Source: Psychrobacillus sp044762655 (GTDB lineage Bacteria; Bacillota; Bacilli; Bacillales_A; Planococcaceae). Taken from it: DNA of 64,000 nt. A program made the position numbers and the translations under genes. Below the pieces are notes generated by a model. That model made no database searches. It saw only the letters and a program-made list of their open reading frames with translations, and was not told the DNA's origin. The stretch spans positions 682,001-746,000 of the forward strand of contig NZ_JBIWER010000002.1 in assembly GCF_044762655.1 (NCBI RefSeq). The letters run 5' to 3'. Positions 16,416-24,743 of this stretch are shown one piece after another (the stretch's first letter is position 1; the number at the start of each line of letters is the position of its first letter).

Positions 16416-17279
16416 ATGAAAGAAATCGTATTGGAAGAACAACAAATCAGACTAAAACGAGGACATTCTGAACAAGATAAAGCTTTGATTGGTGCGGGTG
16501 GATATCTTTCGCCAGAAGAACATTTACTAGAGGATGTCCTTATTGCTGTTTCATTAAAAAAACCGGTACTATTGAAAGGTCCAACAGGAGCAGGGAAAAC
16601 AAAGCTTGCCGAAACAGTTTCGGCGTTTTTTTCGCAGCCTGTTCAAAGTATAAACTGTTCGGTTGACTTAGACGCAGAGGCTTTGCTAGGTTTTAAAACA
16701 ATCGTGACAAATGATGGAGTAAGTACTATTGATTTTGTAGATGGACCAGTAGTGGAGGCGATGAAAAAAGGTCATATTTTATATATCGATGAGATTAATA
16801 TGGCGAAATCAGAGACGCTTCCCATTTTGCATAGTGTTCTAGATTATAGAAGAATGCTTACAAACCCTTTTACTGGAGAAGTAATAAAAGCGCATCCCGA
16901 TTTTTCCGTTATTGCAGCAATCAATGAAGGATATATAGGTACCACTCCTATGAATGAAGCATTGAAAAACCGTTTCGTTTCGTTTGCAATTCCCTATATA
17001 TCCGGTGAGCATCTTGAAAAACTATGGGAAGAAATGTTTCCTGAAGCACCGAAGGCTTTACATACACTTATGCTGAATCTAGCAGGTGATTTAATGGAAC
17101 AAGTGAAACAAGGATTGCTATCAGAGGAAGCCGCATCCATTAGAAGTTTGCTTTATGCTACTGAATTGGCGCAATATATGGAGCCAATCAGAGCCATTAC
17201 GTATGCCATTGCGGAAAAGCTAGAGGATGACCAAGAAAAACAGCTTGTTTTAGCATTGGCCTCTTCTTGGATCAAGTGA
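16416..17279 (+). CDS. MoxR-family AAA+ ATPase (YojN-like)
   Basis: A 287-residue AAA+ protein with Walker A GPTGAGKTK, Walker B ILYIDEINMAK, sensor-1 'VIAAINEGYIGT' and an arginine-containing 'ALKNRFVSFAI'. MoxR/CbbQ/NorQ ATPases act as chaperone-like remodelers that insert cofactors or activate a partner together with a VWA-domain protein, and such a gene follows 9 bp downstream. I place the start at ATG 16416 after AAGGAGA; an upstream ATG at 16371 falls inside the preceding terminator. B. subtilis has the same pair (yojN-yojO) near odhAB, which supports a conserved neighbourhood. The client protein is not known. Confidence 0.88.
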   Translation: MKEIVLEEQQIRLKRGHSEQDKALIGAGGYLSPEEHLLEDVLIAVSLKKPVLLKGPTGAGKTKLAETVSAFFSQPVQSINCSVDLDAEALLGFKTIVTNDGVSTIDFVDGPVVEAMKKGHILYIDEINMAKSETLPILHSVLDYRRMLTNPFTGEVIKAHPDFSVIAAINEGYIGTTPMNEALKNRFVSFAIPYISGEHLEKLWEEMFPEAPKALHTLMLNLAGDLMEQVKQGLLSEEAASIRSLLYATELAQYMEPIRAITYAIAEKLEDDQEKQLVLALASSWIK

Positions 17280-17288
17280 GGGAGATAA

Positions 17289-19172
17289 ATGGGTTCGGTT
17301 GACCGTTTTATACAGTTCAATAATGAAACAATAGACGCAAGACAATTAATGCATTATGAAAATGTAGCAAAAGCTTTAACTAAAAATACCTTATTAGCAA
17401 TCAATGAACGTAAACTAATGGAATTTCAACCAGCGGAGCAGACCATTTCCTTAAGTGTGTTTTGGAGACATCGTGAGGAACATGTGATGCATGCTGGTAG
17501 AATGTCGGATATATTTCTTATGTCGGAAGGATTTTGGAAGTTTTTCGATGTCCTAAAATGGCAGGAGTTTCAGCAGGAGAAACCAATAAATCTAATGAAA
17601 TTTCAGGATCAGCTATTGTTTTGTATCGAAGAATTTCGAATGATTGAAATGATTCAGAAAAAAAGAGTAGGTACGCAGAAGATATTTAACAAACGCATCC
17701 AAACCTATTTAGATTTTCATAAACAACAGCTTCGCGTAAATAGACAAAAAGGTTTTTTAGCAGATGCCTTTATTAGTTATTTATATATATCCCTTTATGA
17801 AGGTACGATGTTCGTAGAAGGACCAGATTCCTTTAAGCTAGCTAATAGCATTATTCAAAAAGTATATGAATCAACAAACACCCAGCATACTATTGATATA
17901 GTTTATCAGCTTTATTTTCTTCTAAATGAATATGTGAAAGAAGATAGCTTGTTGCAATATTACGCAATTATTTCTTCCTCCAGTTTACCTACAAAGGATT
18001 TTCATTATCATAGAGGGGTAAAAAATGCGGAATCTGGTGAAGAAGAAAAGAAGGATACAATTGAAGAGGTATTTAGATCCTGGCATCGTGAAAATGAGCA
18101 GGAAAACGGTGTGCATCTCCAATATGAATTGGAGCATGGAAGAGATGGAAAAGCCGAACCAGCTATCGATGCGGAAGAAGGGCAAGAGGGTCATGAAATT
18201 ACGATGACTGGAAAGGGCCAGTCAAGTGCGAATAGTAGAGAAGGACAAGTTAATCGAAGGGGTGAAGATCAATCCAGTGATTTAAAGAAAGCTGGCAAAT
18301 CCTTTGGTAAAGAACATACAAATGTAGTTTACAAGGAACAGCGCATTGAAACCACTAGTCTTTCTGACAATAAGCATCTACTATACAAGTATCGGCAGGA
18401 GCATGCGCCTTATCTTAAGGCGTTTATACAAGAGATGAAGAAGCGACTGGAACAAAAGCGTTTAGATAAACGAACAAACTTAACAAAAGGTAGGTTATCT
18501 CCCAAATTGACAGCGCTTTGGACAGAGGATAGACCCAAACCGTTTTATAAAAAGAATGCTCCAAGCATTCAGTTAAATGCTGTATTTGGGTTGCTAGTGG
18601 ACGGCTCAGCTTCCATGCAAGACAAGATGGAGGAAACGAAAAAAGCTGTGCTACTGTTTCATGATGTACTAACGCAGCTAAAAATCACACATGAAATTGT
18701 CCTTCATTATGAAGATGCTTATGAAGCAACGGAATCCTCCCAACCGAATGCATTTGAATGGATCCACAAGCTGGAGGACTGCCAAAAGGATAGTGGCTTA
18801 AATATTCTTTCAATGACCGCTCATGAAGATAATAGAGACGGCTTTGCGATTAGATGGATGGGGCAACGGTTAGCGAATCGACAGGAGACGCATAAGTTCC
18901 TTCTTGTATTTTCGGACGGAGAGCCATCTGCATTTGGATACGCGCAAAATGGTGTTATGGATACCGCGGAGGCAGTATTGGAGCAGGAGCAGTTTGGTAT
19001 AACGGTTTTACATCTGTTTTTAAATGATCGGGAGGCTACAGAGGAGCAGTTGAATCTATTTCGCTTAATCTTTGATAAAAAATCAGCTACGGCTTCTTCA
19101 TTAGAAAAATTTTCAGAAGAAACACTACGATTATTACGCAAAATGCTTCATCTTGTAGTGCAAGGTTCTTAA
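17289..19172 (+). CDS. VWA-domain protein, partner of the MoxR ATPase (YojO/NorD-like)
   Basis: A 627-residue soluble protein. The first half (about 1-220) is helical. A charged, low-complexity linker (about 230-350, rich in E, G, K, Q, S) follows, then a von Willebrand A domain with the metal-ion MIDAS motif LLVDGSASM near residue 438 and later 'FLLVFSDGEPSAFGY'. In CoxE/NorD-type systems the MoxR ATPase and the VWA protein form a complex that matures a metal enzyme; no such enzyme is adjacent here, so the target remains open. GAGGGAG precedes the ATG. The two genes are an operon. Confidence 0.85.
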   Translation: MGSVDRFIQFNNETIDARQLMHYENVAKALTKNTLLAINERKLMEFQPAEQTISLSVFWRHREEHVMHAGRMSDIFLMSEGFWKFFDVLKWQEFQQEKPINLMKFQDQLLFCIEEFRMIEMIQKKRVGTQKIFNKRIQTYLDFHKQQLRVNRQKGFLADAFISYLYISLYEGTMFVEGPDSFKLANSIIQKVYESTNTQHTIDIVYQLYFLLNEYVKEDSLLQYYAIISSSSLPTKDFHYHRGVKNAESGEEEKKDTIEEVFRSWHRENEQENGVHLQYELEHGRDGKAEPAIDAEEGQEGHEITMTGKGQSSANSREGQVNRRGEDQSSDLKKAGKSFGKEHTNVVYKEQRIETTSLSDNKHLLYKYRQEHAPYLKAFIQEMKKRLEQKRLDKRTNLTKGRLSPKLTALWTEDRPKPFYKKNAPSIQLNAVFGLLVDGSASMQDKMEETKKAVLLFHDVLTQLKITHEIVLHYEDAYEATESSQPNAFEWIHKLEDCQKDSGLNILSMTAHEDNRDGFAIRWMGQRLANRQETHKFLLVFSDGEPSAFGYAQNGVMDTAEAVLEQEQFGITVLHLFLNDREATEEQLNLFRLIFDKKSATASSLEKFSEETLRLLRKMLHLVVQGS

Positions 19173-19327
19173 AAGAAAAGTACTTTTTTTATTAACCTAA
19201 TTTGTTTAAGAGGTATAAACAAGGGAATAAATATAAGCGAGGATTTTTCTTCGTAATTTTGTTCCTCTTATAAATGTTCTCAAACAAAATTGTCGAGACT
19301 ACAATTTTGGAAGGAGAATTGTTTTTA

Positions 19328-19900
19328 ATGAATTGGTATGAAAAGTTGAATCAATATTTTCCAATCGATGAGATGAAATCACGAGTCCACATGGAAACAC
19401 TTTTGGTGGATAAAGAAAATGTGTATATCAAAGATGAAGGGCCAAAGCATGTATTGATGTACGTAGAGTTTGAAAACTTTGTATTTGTGGATTATTTATT
19501 TGTTTCTAAGGAAGCTCGAGGAGAAGGCCTTGGCCGGAAATTATTGAATCGATTAAAAGAGAAGAATAAAGTCATATTATTAGAAGTTGAACCTATAAAT
19601 TATGAGGATACTGATTCTGAAAAACGACTTAGATTTTATGCACGGGAAGAATTTAAACATGCCACTCGTATTGGATATACACGTCGATCGCTTGCAACCG
19701 GTGAAAATACCATTTTGGAAATTTTATATTGGTCTCCATCAGAGGAAGATGAATATGCAATTTATGAAGCTATGAAGTGGACATATGAAAATATACACAC
19801 GTATAAAGATGAACATTTTTATGGAGATTCTTATGACTCTTCTCATGAAGTATTAGTGTTTAATGATGAAAACAAGAAAAATATGTTAAGACCATACTGA
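19328..19900 (+). CDS. GNAT family N-acetyltransferase
   Basis: This 190-residue protein carries the GNAT core: the strand 'FVFVDYLFVSKEARGEGLGRKLLNRL', whose Arg/Gly-rich loop EARGEGLGRK binds the acetyl-CoA pyrophosphate, followed by 'ILLEVEPINYEDTDS' and 'RLRFYAREEFKHATRIGY'. An acidic C-terminal extension of about 50 residues (SPSEEDEYAIYEAMKW...) is not part of the core fold. The start at ATG 19328 is favoured by GGAGA about 10 nt upstream; an in-frame ATG at 19274 has no such site. The substrate is unknown. The gene is closed by a bidirectional terminator. Confidence 0.82.
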   Translation: MNWYEKLNQYFPIDEMKSRVHMETLLVDKENVYIKDEGPKHVLMYVEFENFVFVDYLFVSKEARGEGLGRKLLNRLKEKNKVILLEVEPINYEDTDSEKRLRFYAREEFKHATRIGYTRRSLATGENTILEILYWSPSEEDEYAIYEAMKWTYENIHTYKDEHFYGDSYDSSHEVLVFNDENKKNMLRPY

Positions 19901-19951
19901 AGCGTTGTACAACTAAAATAAGACCCATAAACAAACATACCATTTATAGAA

Positions 19952-19992
19952 AGAGCGCTCGAAGAATATTATTTATCTTCGAGCGCTTCTTT
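19952..19992. terminator. Bidirectional terminator between the acetyltransferase and telA
   Basis: AGCGCTCGAAGA (19954-19965) and TCTTCGAGCGCT (19976-19987) form a perfect 12-bp stem. T-rich sequence lies beyond each side, so it can serve both convergent genes. Confidence 0.85.
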
Positions 19993-20007
19993 TCTGTATT
20001 AAGTGTA

Positions 20008-21195
20008 TTAGGAAGATCGGTTTTTAGATTGATCTGCAATGAGAAGCAGGCGTTGCTTCAATTCTTCCTCCATGCGGCCAATTTCTATTTCTGCAGCTTT
20101 TCGTTTCACACGACCATCTGCCTGAATGCGCATCGTTTCTTCAATTGTTTGTAGAAGGTTTTCTTGTGTTTTCTTCAATGTATCGATTTCTACAATACCA
20201 CGTTCATTTTCTTTCGCGGTTTCAATGCTATTGACTTTAAGCATCTCTGAATTTTTTAACAGTAGGTCATTCGTTGTTTGAGTTACTTGTTTTTGTGCAG
20301 CTACCGCTTTTTGTTGACGATTTAATGTTAAAGCAATGGCGATTTGATTTTTCCAAAGTGGGATAGATGTCATAATGGATGACTGAATTTTTTCGGCAAG
20401 TGTTTGATTGGTTTGCTGGATCATGCGAATTTGTGGTGCACTTTGAATCGTAATTTGTCGCGATAACTGTAGATCATATACTCTTTTTTCTAAACGATCG
20501 ACAAATTGGGCCATATCATTCACTTCTTGATATGCCATTTGGTCATTCGATAATTCTGCTTTACGTCTTAACTCGGGGATCGTTACATTTACGATTTCGT
20601 CTCGCTTTAACTCTGCTGCAGCAATATAGACGTTAAGCGCTTGGAAATAGGTTTTATTTTGGTCGTATAGTTTGTTGAGCATTTGAACGTCCTCGACAAG
20701 CCCGCGTTTTGAATGCTCTAGCTGAATACCAATACGGTCTATTTGTGTGCTTAGCTTTTGATACTTAGTCATAAGCTCCTGAACAGAACGATTGACACGA
20801 CTAAATAATTTTTTAATACCAGATTTTTTTTGTGTAGATAATTCCTCTGGATTAATCTCGGATAGTTTGTTCATCAAATCACTTAAGATGTCTCCAACAG
20901 GTCCGATATCTTTCTTTTGAACATGATCTAACATTTGGTGTGAAAAACGGGTAAGCTCTGCTTGGGCATTAGCTCCATAAGTTAGTATTGCTTCATAGTT
21001 ACCAGCGGGTATTTGTTCTGCCAATTGCCGGGCTTTTTGCTGCTCCGCTTCAGATAAACGATCCAATAATTTTGGAGGAGTAGCTTCTGCATCTGTTGAA
21101 ACGGCTTGCGGTTTAGCTGTATCCAAAGTAAATGGGCTTGCTAATAATTCGTCCATTAATAAATCATCTTTTGTATTCGATAACTTTTCGCTCAT
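20008..21195 (-). CDS. telA: TelA-family toxic anion resistance protein (YaaN-like)
   Basis: A 395-residue, mostly alpha-helical and coiled-coil protein of the TelA family (TelA/KlaA/YaaN), linked to tellurite and envelope-stress tolerance although the mechanism is unsettled. Recognisable are 'YGANAQAELTRFSHQMLDHVQKKDIGPVG', 'YQKLSTQIDRIGIQLEHSKRGL' and 'IQSSIMTSIPLWKNQIAIALTLNRQ'. It overlaps the end of the upstream xpaC-like gene by 32 bp and has its own AAGGAG site there, so they are co-transcribed. This matches the xpaC-yaaN pair of B. subtilis. Confidence 0.9.
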   Translation of the reverse strand: MSEKLSNTKDDLLMDELLASPFTLDTAKPQAVSTDAEATPPKLLDRLSEAEQQKARQLAEQIPAGNYEAILTYGANAQAELTRFSHQMLDHVQKKDIGPVGDILSDLMNKLSEINPEELSTQKKSGIKKLFSRVNRSVQELMTKYQKLSTQIDRIGIQLEHSKRGLVEDVQMLNKLYDQNKTYFQALNVYIAAAELKRDEIVNVTIPELRRKAELSNDQMAYQEVNDMAQFVDRLEKRVYDLQLSRQITIQSAPQIRMIQQTNQTLAEKIQSSIMTSIPLWKNQIAIALTLNRQQKAVAAQKQVTQTTNDLLLKNSEMLKVNSIETAKENERGIVEIDTLKKTQENLLQTIEETMRIQADGRVKRKAAEIEIGRMEEELKQRLLLIADQSKNRSS

Positions 21196-21844
21196 CTTCT
21201 GATTCTCCTTTTAGATATAAAGGTCTTTCTGTTTGTTTCACAGATAGTTTGGCAAAATCCAATTCCATTTTAAGAAGCTCCACGTCTGAGGCTAGTACAC
21301 TGTGTAAATCCTCTTCCATTACAGTACTGATAGATTCAAGTGTATCTCGTGTGTCCTGTAGAGCAAGCTTCATATCCTTGTTTTTCACCGGCTGTGAAAC
21401 TAATAATGTATATTTGGAAGTTAGTTCGACGGCAGAATCTAAATGTGCATAAAAGAAGTTTTCCGCCTGATAGAATTTTTTGGGATTCGATTTAACAATA
21501 GAGATAATGCGTTTTGCTAAACGATTCATCTCGAATAATTGTTTAAACGAACTGATAGAACGCACTTTCAAATATTGACTATTTAAAGCTTTAATCTTTT
21601 TATTTGCTTCTTTTAACTGTTGCTGAATATGGAAATACTCGGATAGAGTCATTTGGTGTTTTTTCATAATTCGTCTTTGTTGTATTTTCTTTATCGTAAA
21701 ATTAGAAATTAAATAGACCCCAATAGCTAAAGCGGAGCTCCAGAAAAATCCACTTTGTGTGGAGAAAAAGAAAACAAACCAAGAAGTGATCATGATCGGT
21801 ATATTTAAGCAATGACGTATGAAGGATTGAACTACTTCACTCAT
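21164..21844 (-). CDS. xpaC: XpaC-like 5-bromo-4-chloroindolyl phosphate hydrolysis family protein
   Basis: A 226-residue protein with two N-terminal hydrophobic segments (about residues 12-50) and a helical cytoplasmic part. It contains 'YFHIQQQLKEANKKIKALNS' and 'IVKSNPKKFYQAENFFYAHLDSAVELT', typical of XpaC proteins that accompany TelA homologues. Despite the family name, phosphatase activity is not established. An AAAGGAGGT site precedes the ATG. The 32-bp overlap with telA shows a tightly coupled operon, so the pair probably acts together at the membrane. Confidence 0.82.
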   Translation of the reverse strand: MSEVVQSFIRHCLNIPIMITSWFVFFFSTQSGFFWSSALAIGVYLISNFTIKKIQQRRIMKKHQMTLSEYFHIQQQLKEANKKIKALNSQYLKVRSISSFKQLFEMNRLAKRIISIVKSNPKKFYQAENFFYAHLDSAVELTSKYTLLVSQPVKNKDMKLALQDTRDTLESISTVMEEDLHSVLASDVELLKMELDFAKLSVKQTERPLYLKGESEDERKVIEYKR

Positions 21845-21911
21845 GATGTTACCTCCTTTTGATACTATTATATACGATTCAACTAGAAGAAGGTTTCATT
21901 TACACCTGATT

Positions 21912-22196
21912 TTAAACGATATCTGATTGCATGGAGGTATAGCCCTTTAAATCATCAAAAAATTCGATTTCAAAGGCATTTGTTGTAGATAAAGGAGATA
22001 CTCCCTTTTGAATATACTCTAATAGCTCCTCTAAATCATTCGTAGAACCCTCTATATCAATGACGATGTGCTTATTTTCCATTTGTTTGCAGTAGCCTTT
22101 TAAACCAAGTGATTGTGCTTTTTGTTTTACTAAAAATCGAAAACCTACTCCATCCACATCTCCATGCATTTGTATATGAGCTCGTTTATTCATCAC
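21912..22196 (-). CDS. Acylphosphatase-like protein lacking the catalytic Asn
   Basis: The 94-residue protein has the acylphosphatase fold signature: MHGDVDGVGFRFLVKQKAQ (family G-x-V-Q-G-V-x-F-R, phosphate-binding Arg = R20) and 'LGLKGYCKQMENKHIVIDIEG'. In active enzymes the second motif reads G-[FYW]-x-x-N; here the Asn position is Gln38, and the usual Gln of the first motif is Asp15. Acylphosphatases hydrolyse carboxyl-phosphate bonds; this copy may be weakened or have another role. It is monocistronic with normal length. The start is one of two adjacent ATG codons. Confidence 0.8.
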   Translation of the reverse strand: MMNKRAHIQMHGDVDGVGFRFLVKQKAQSLGLKGYCKQMENKHIVIDIEGSTNDLEELLEYIQKGVSPLSTTNAFEIEFFDDLKGYTSMQSDIV

Positions 22197-22347
22197 AAAG
22201 TCTCCTAATCTGTATAGTTATTGGCTTTACTATAACTTAACCGAAAAAGTAGGAATTTTCAATTTATATATTTCAAGCCTTTTAAGTAGACATTTTAAAT
22301 AGGAACAGTAAAATATGTATTAATAAAAAATGTTAGAGGCGATGAAA

Positions 22348-22623
22348 ATGTTCGAAATTATTTATATGAAGGCCGACTATGAGCCGTGGTGGCAGTTTGA
22401 AGGCTGGGAGCAGCATATTATAGAAAAGCATTCTTTTGAAAATGAATCGGAAGCACAATCTTATCTAGAAAGTAAACTAGCAGAATTGCGGGATAAATTT
22501 CCAAAAGAAAAAGGGAAGCACGATAAATATTGGGCTTTTTGGTCCGAGAAGGAACAATGCTTTTGTGAATCGTGTGATGACGATTTACAAATATACCATG
22601 GATTAATATGGAATTCGCGATAA
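22348..22623 (+). CDS. DUF1033 family protein
   Basis: A small acidic protein (91 residues from ATG 22348) that begins 'MFEIIYMKADYEPWWQFEGWE' in outline, with a Trp-rich N-terminus, a central 'SYLESKLAELRDKFPKEKGK' helix and a C-terminal 'QCFCESCDDDLQIYHGLI' segment. This is the DUF1033 pattern of Firmicutes, of unknown function. GAGGCG just before the ATG pair favours 22348 over 22330. No operon partner is seen. Confidence 0.8.
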   Translation: MFEIIYMKADYEPWWQFEGWEQHIIEKHSFENESEAQSYLESKLAELRDKFPKEKGKHDKYWAFWSEKEQCFCESCDDDLQIYHGLIWNSR

Positions 22624-22649
22624 ACTATTTAGAATTATAAAAAAACTCG

Positions 22650-22677
22650 TTGACTAAAATGTTCCAGCTGATATAAT
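22650..22677 (+). promoter_or_regulatory. SigA-type promoter of the cold-shock gene
   Basis: TTGACT (22650-22655) and TATAAT (22672-22677) are spaced by 16 bp. This predicts a start near 22684 and a 5' leader of about 125 nt before csp, as usual for cold-shock genes. Confidence 0.7.
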
Positions 22678-22716
22678 TTAAGTAACAATTCAATGTGAAA
22701 AATACCGTATTAATGA

Positions 22717-22778
22717 TTCACATATCCTATGAAGTGATCGATGTGAAATCGGTACTTCATGGAATATGTGAATTTTTT
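22717..22778 (+). promoter_or_regulatory. Terminator-like hairpin in the csp 5' leader
   Basis: The arms 22717-22735 and 22754-22772 pair over 19 positions with one mismatch and one wobble, and six T residues follow (22773-22778). The structure lies between the promoter and the csp ribosome binding site, so it could terminate transcription conditionally or act as a thermosensitive leader. Confidence 0.6.
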
Positions 22779-22810
22779 CACGTATTGATTAATTTTTTGG
22801 AGGTAATAGA

Positions 22811-23011
22811 ATGAAACAAGGTACAGTAAAATGGTTTAATGCAGAAAAAGGATTTGGCTTTATCGAAGTAGAAGGTGAAAATGATGTATTCGTACACTTC
22901 TCAGCAATTCAAGGAGAAGGCTTTAAATCACTAGAAGAAGGTCAAAAAGTAGAGTTTGAAGTAGTGGAAGGCAACCGCGGACCACAAGCGGCAAGCGTTA
23001 CAAAATTATAA
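22811..23011 (+). CDS. csp: Cold-shock protein (CspA/CspB family)
   Basis: A 66-residue single cold-shock domain with both RNA-binding motifs, RNP1 KGFGFIEV and RNP2 VFVHF. It binds single-stranded RNA/DNA and keeps mRNA unstructured during cold shock or growth transitions. TTGGAGG precedes the ATG. A leader of about 125 nt with a long hairpin precedes it and a terminator follows, so it is monocistronic. Which Bacillus paralogue (cspB, cspC or cspD) it corresponds to cannot be settled. Confidence 0.96.
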   Translation: MKQGTVKWFNAEKGFGFIEVEGENDVFVHFSAIQGEGFKSLEEGQKVEFEVVEGNRGPQAASVTKL

Positions 23012-23020
23012 GAGGACAAA

Positions 23021-23053
23021 GAAGCACACCGTTTGGATGTGCTTCTTTTTTTT
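23021..23053 (+). terminator. Intrinsic terminator of csp
   Basis: GAAGCACA (23021-23028) pairs with TGTGCTTC (23038-23045) and is followed by eight T residues. Confidence 0.93.
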
Positions 23054-23123
23054 GTAAATAGGTTTAATGCTCTGTTAAGAGGGTAAAAAAGTTAAAGTAT
23101 AGTTTTTAATAGGGGGAAAAATT

Positions 23124-23948
23124 TTGGCTGATATATTACTAGAACATAACCTGAAAGAATATTTAGAGGAAAACAAACAAAATTTTGAATCATACTTATT
23201 AAACCAAGCCGTAAATGTCAGAGAAAAGATAAATGATATTTTAAGAGTTGGCGATATTGATCTGATCAATAATGCACATAAATTAACTAGTTACATAATT
23301 AATGGCAATGAGCAGGAAAAACTAAGAGCTTTTGCTAAGCAAGAAGGTGTTGCATGGGCGACTTTTTCTTTAACATTATCGTTTAAATTAGAATGGGTTC
23401 AAGCTATTAGAAGAACATTGTGGCATTTCATTAAAAAATATAATGAAGAGATGAAATCAATTTCAATTGATTCCTTTTTTCAATTAGAAAAGCAGATTAA
23501 CAATCAAATAGACTACTTTTTAAATGAATTTTTCATAAATTATTCGACCTATAAGGATGCACTTATTTCTTCTCAACGTAAAGTGGTGGAAGCCCTTTCA
23601 GTTCCTATAATTCCCATTACACCAACCATTTGTATTTTACCTTTAATCGGATCTGTAGATACTTATAGAACAAGTATATTAGAAGAAAAGGTACTTACAG
23701 AGATTGGTCGTTTGCACATTCAAACATTAATAATGGATCTTTCGGGAATTTCAGAAATGGAAACAGAGGTCATTGATCATTTAATGAAAGTTATTTATGG
23801 TACGTCTATGATGGGCTGTAGTACTGTTATTACTGGTCTTAGACCGGATGTTGTTCGACAGATGATTCAACTAGGCGTTCAATTTGGTCATGAAACGAAA
23901 ACGTATGCGACTTTGCAACAAGCTCTTAATCAATATTTGATCAATTAA
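23124..23948 (+). CDS. RsbR-type stressosome protein with STAS domain
   Basis: The 274-residue protein has an N-terminal helical RsbR_N-like domain (about 1-145; 'YSTYKDALISSQRKVVEALS' is the linker helix) and a C-terminal STAS domain (about 155-270) with the hallmark 'PLIGSVDTYRTSILEEKVL', 'TLIMDLSGISEMETEVIDHL' and 'STVITGLRPDVVRQMIQLG'. RsbR paralogues assemble the stressosome with RsbS and RsbT and control SigB; Thr residues in the STAS domain are phosphorylated by RsbT. The start is TTG after AGGGGGA. It is an orphan here, similar to RsbRC/RsbRD, and no rsb operon is in the window. A bidirectional terminator follows. Confidence 0.87.
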   Translation: MADILLEHNLKEYLEENKQNFESYLLNQAVNVREKINDILRVGDIDLINNAHKLTSYIINGNEQEKLRAFAKQEGVAWATFSLTLSFKLEWVQAIRRTLWHFIKKYNEEMKSISIDSFFQLEKQINNQIDYFLNEFFINYSTYKDALISSQRKVVEALSVPIIPITPTICILPLIGSVDTYRTSILEEKVLTEIGRLHIQTLIMDLSGISEMETEVIDHLMKVIYGTSMMGCSTVITGLRPDVVRQMIQLGVQFGHETKTYATLQQALNQYLIN

Positions 23949-23952
23949 AAGA

Positions 23953-23990
23953 AAGGTGATTCGAGAGGTTAAACTCGAATCACCTTTTTC
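23953..23990. terminator. Bidirectional terminator
   Basis: AAGGTGATTCGAG (23953-23965) pairs perfectly with CTCGAATCACCTT (23974-23986); T-rich sequence follows on the plus strand, while A-rich sequence on the left serves the opposite direction. It lies between two convergent genes. Confidence 0.88.
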
Positions 23991-23999
23991 ATTGTTGTA

Positions 24000-24641
24000 T
24001 TATTCTATTTTTTCGACTATGGAGGATATCATAAATGGTTCATCTTCATTTGTGGACATATAATCCCGTTGAATTTCCCCATATCCTTTCGCAAAGTATT
24101 TGCGCATCAGATTTCCTTGCTCATCTATTTTCTCCAAGACCACAACGTTTTCGAAAGTTTGTAAATCTGTATCAACAGTTGTTGAAGAAGAAGTTATCTT
24201 CCAACCATTAAATTCTGTTCCCACTTCTAATGGTGTTTTTAAATAGACGGAGATAGTCTCCATTGCCTGAAGTTCCTGAAGGGTAGGATTTGCTTCCTCG
24301 TATGCTTCACCTTGCTCATCGATAAGCGTGATTTCGGTAGGTGAAATTTTATAATATCTTCTCATAACTGTCCCACCATTGTCTTCATAGGTAGCTACAT
24401 AGTTATCGAAAAGGTGGTTGGTTTTTAATGTGAAAGCTGCATATTCATTGCCTTCTCCTTTAAACTTCGCTGTAGAATTATCATTTAAAAAATATTGCAT
24501 TAAATCTGTTGCTTCTTCTCTAACGACAATAGGCTCTGTTATCGGGGTTTCCGTATGTTCAGGAGTCGACTGCTTTGTCTGTTCATTTGTACAGGCAAAA
24601 AGAAAAACGATAGGTATTAATACTACGAACATATTTTTCAT
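24000..24641 (-). CDS. Predicted lipoprotein of unknown function
   Basis: A 213-residue protein with a lipoprotein signal peptide: a basic start, the hydrophobic stretch VVLIPIVFL and the lipobox LFAC with Cys17, then a Thr/Glu/Pro-rich linker. The mature part is beta-rich with repeated Thr/Glu-rich strands ('KFKGEGNEYAAFTLKT', 'EVGTEFNGWKITSSSTTV') and would be anchored on the outer face of the membrane. I do not recognise the family; the general form resembles the lipoproteins with a 'LPLKVGTSW'-like domain of Bacillus. AAGGAG precedes the ATG. It is monocistronic. Confidence 0.75.
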   Translation of the reverse strand: MKNMFVVLIPIVFLFACTNEQTKQSTPEHTETPITEPIVVREEATDLMQYFLNDNSTAKFKGEGNEYAAFTLKTNHLFDNYVATYEDNGGTVMRRYYKISPTEITLIDEQGEAYEEANPTLQELQAMETISVYLKTPLEVGTEFNGWKITSSSTTVDTDLQTFENVVVLEKIDEQGNLMRKYFAKGYGEIQRDYMSTNEDEPFMISSIVEKIE

Positions 24642-24743
24642 CGTGTTTGCTCCTTTTTGATTTTAGTATTAGACGTCGTCAAGCTAATTATGTTTCAAAC
24701 AATCTTTTTTTTGGTATAGTGAATAGAGGAAGGGGATATGACC

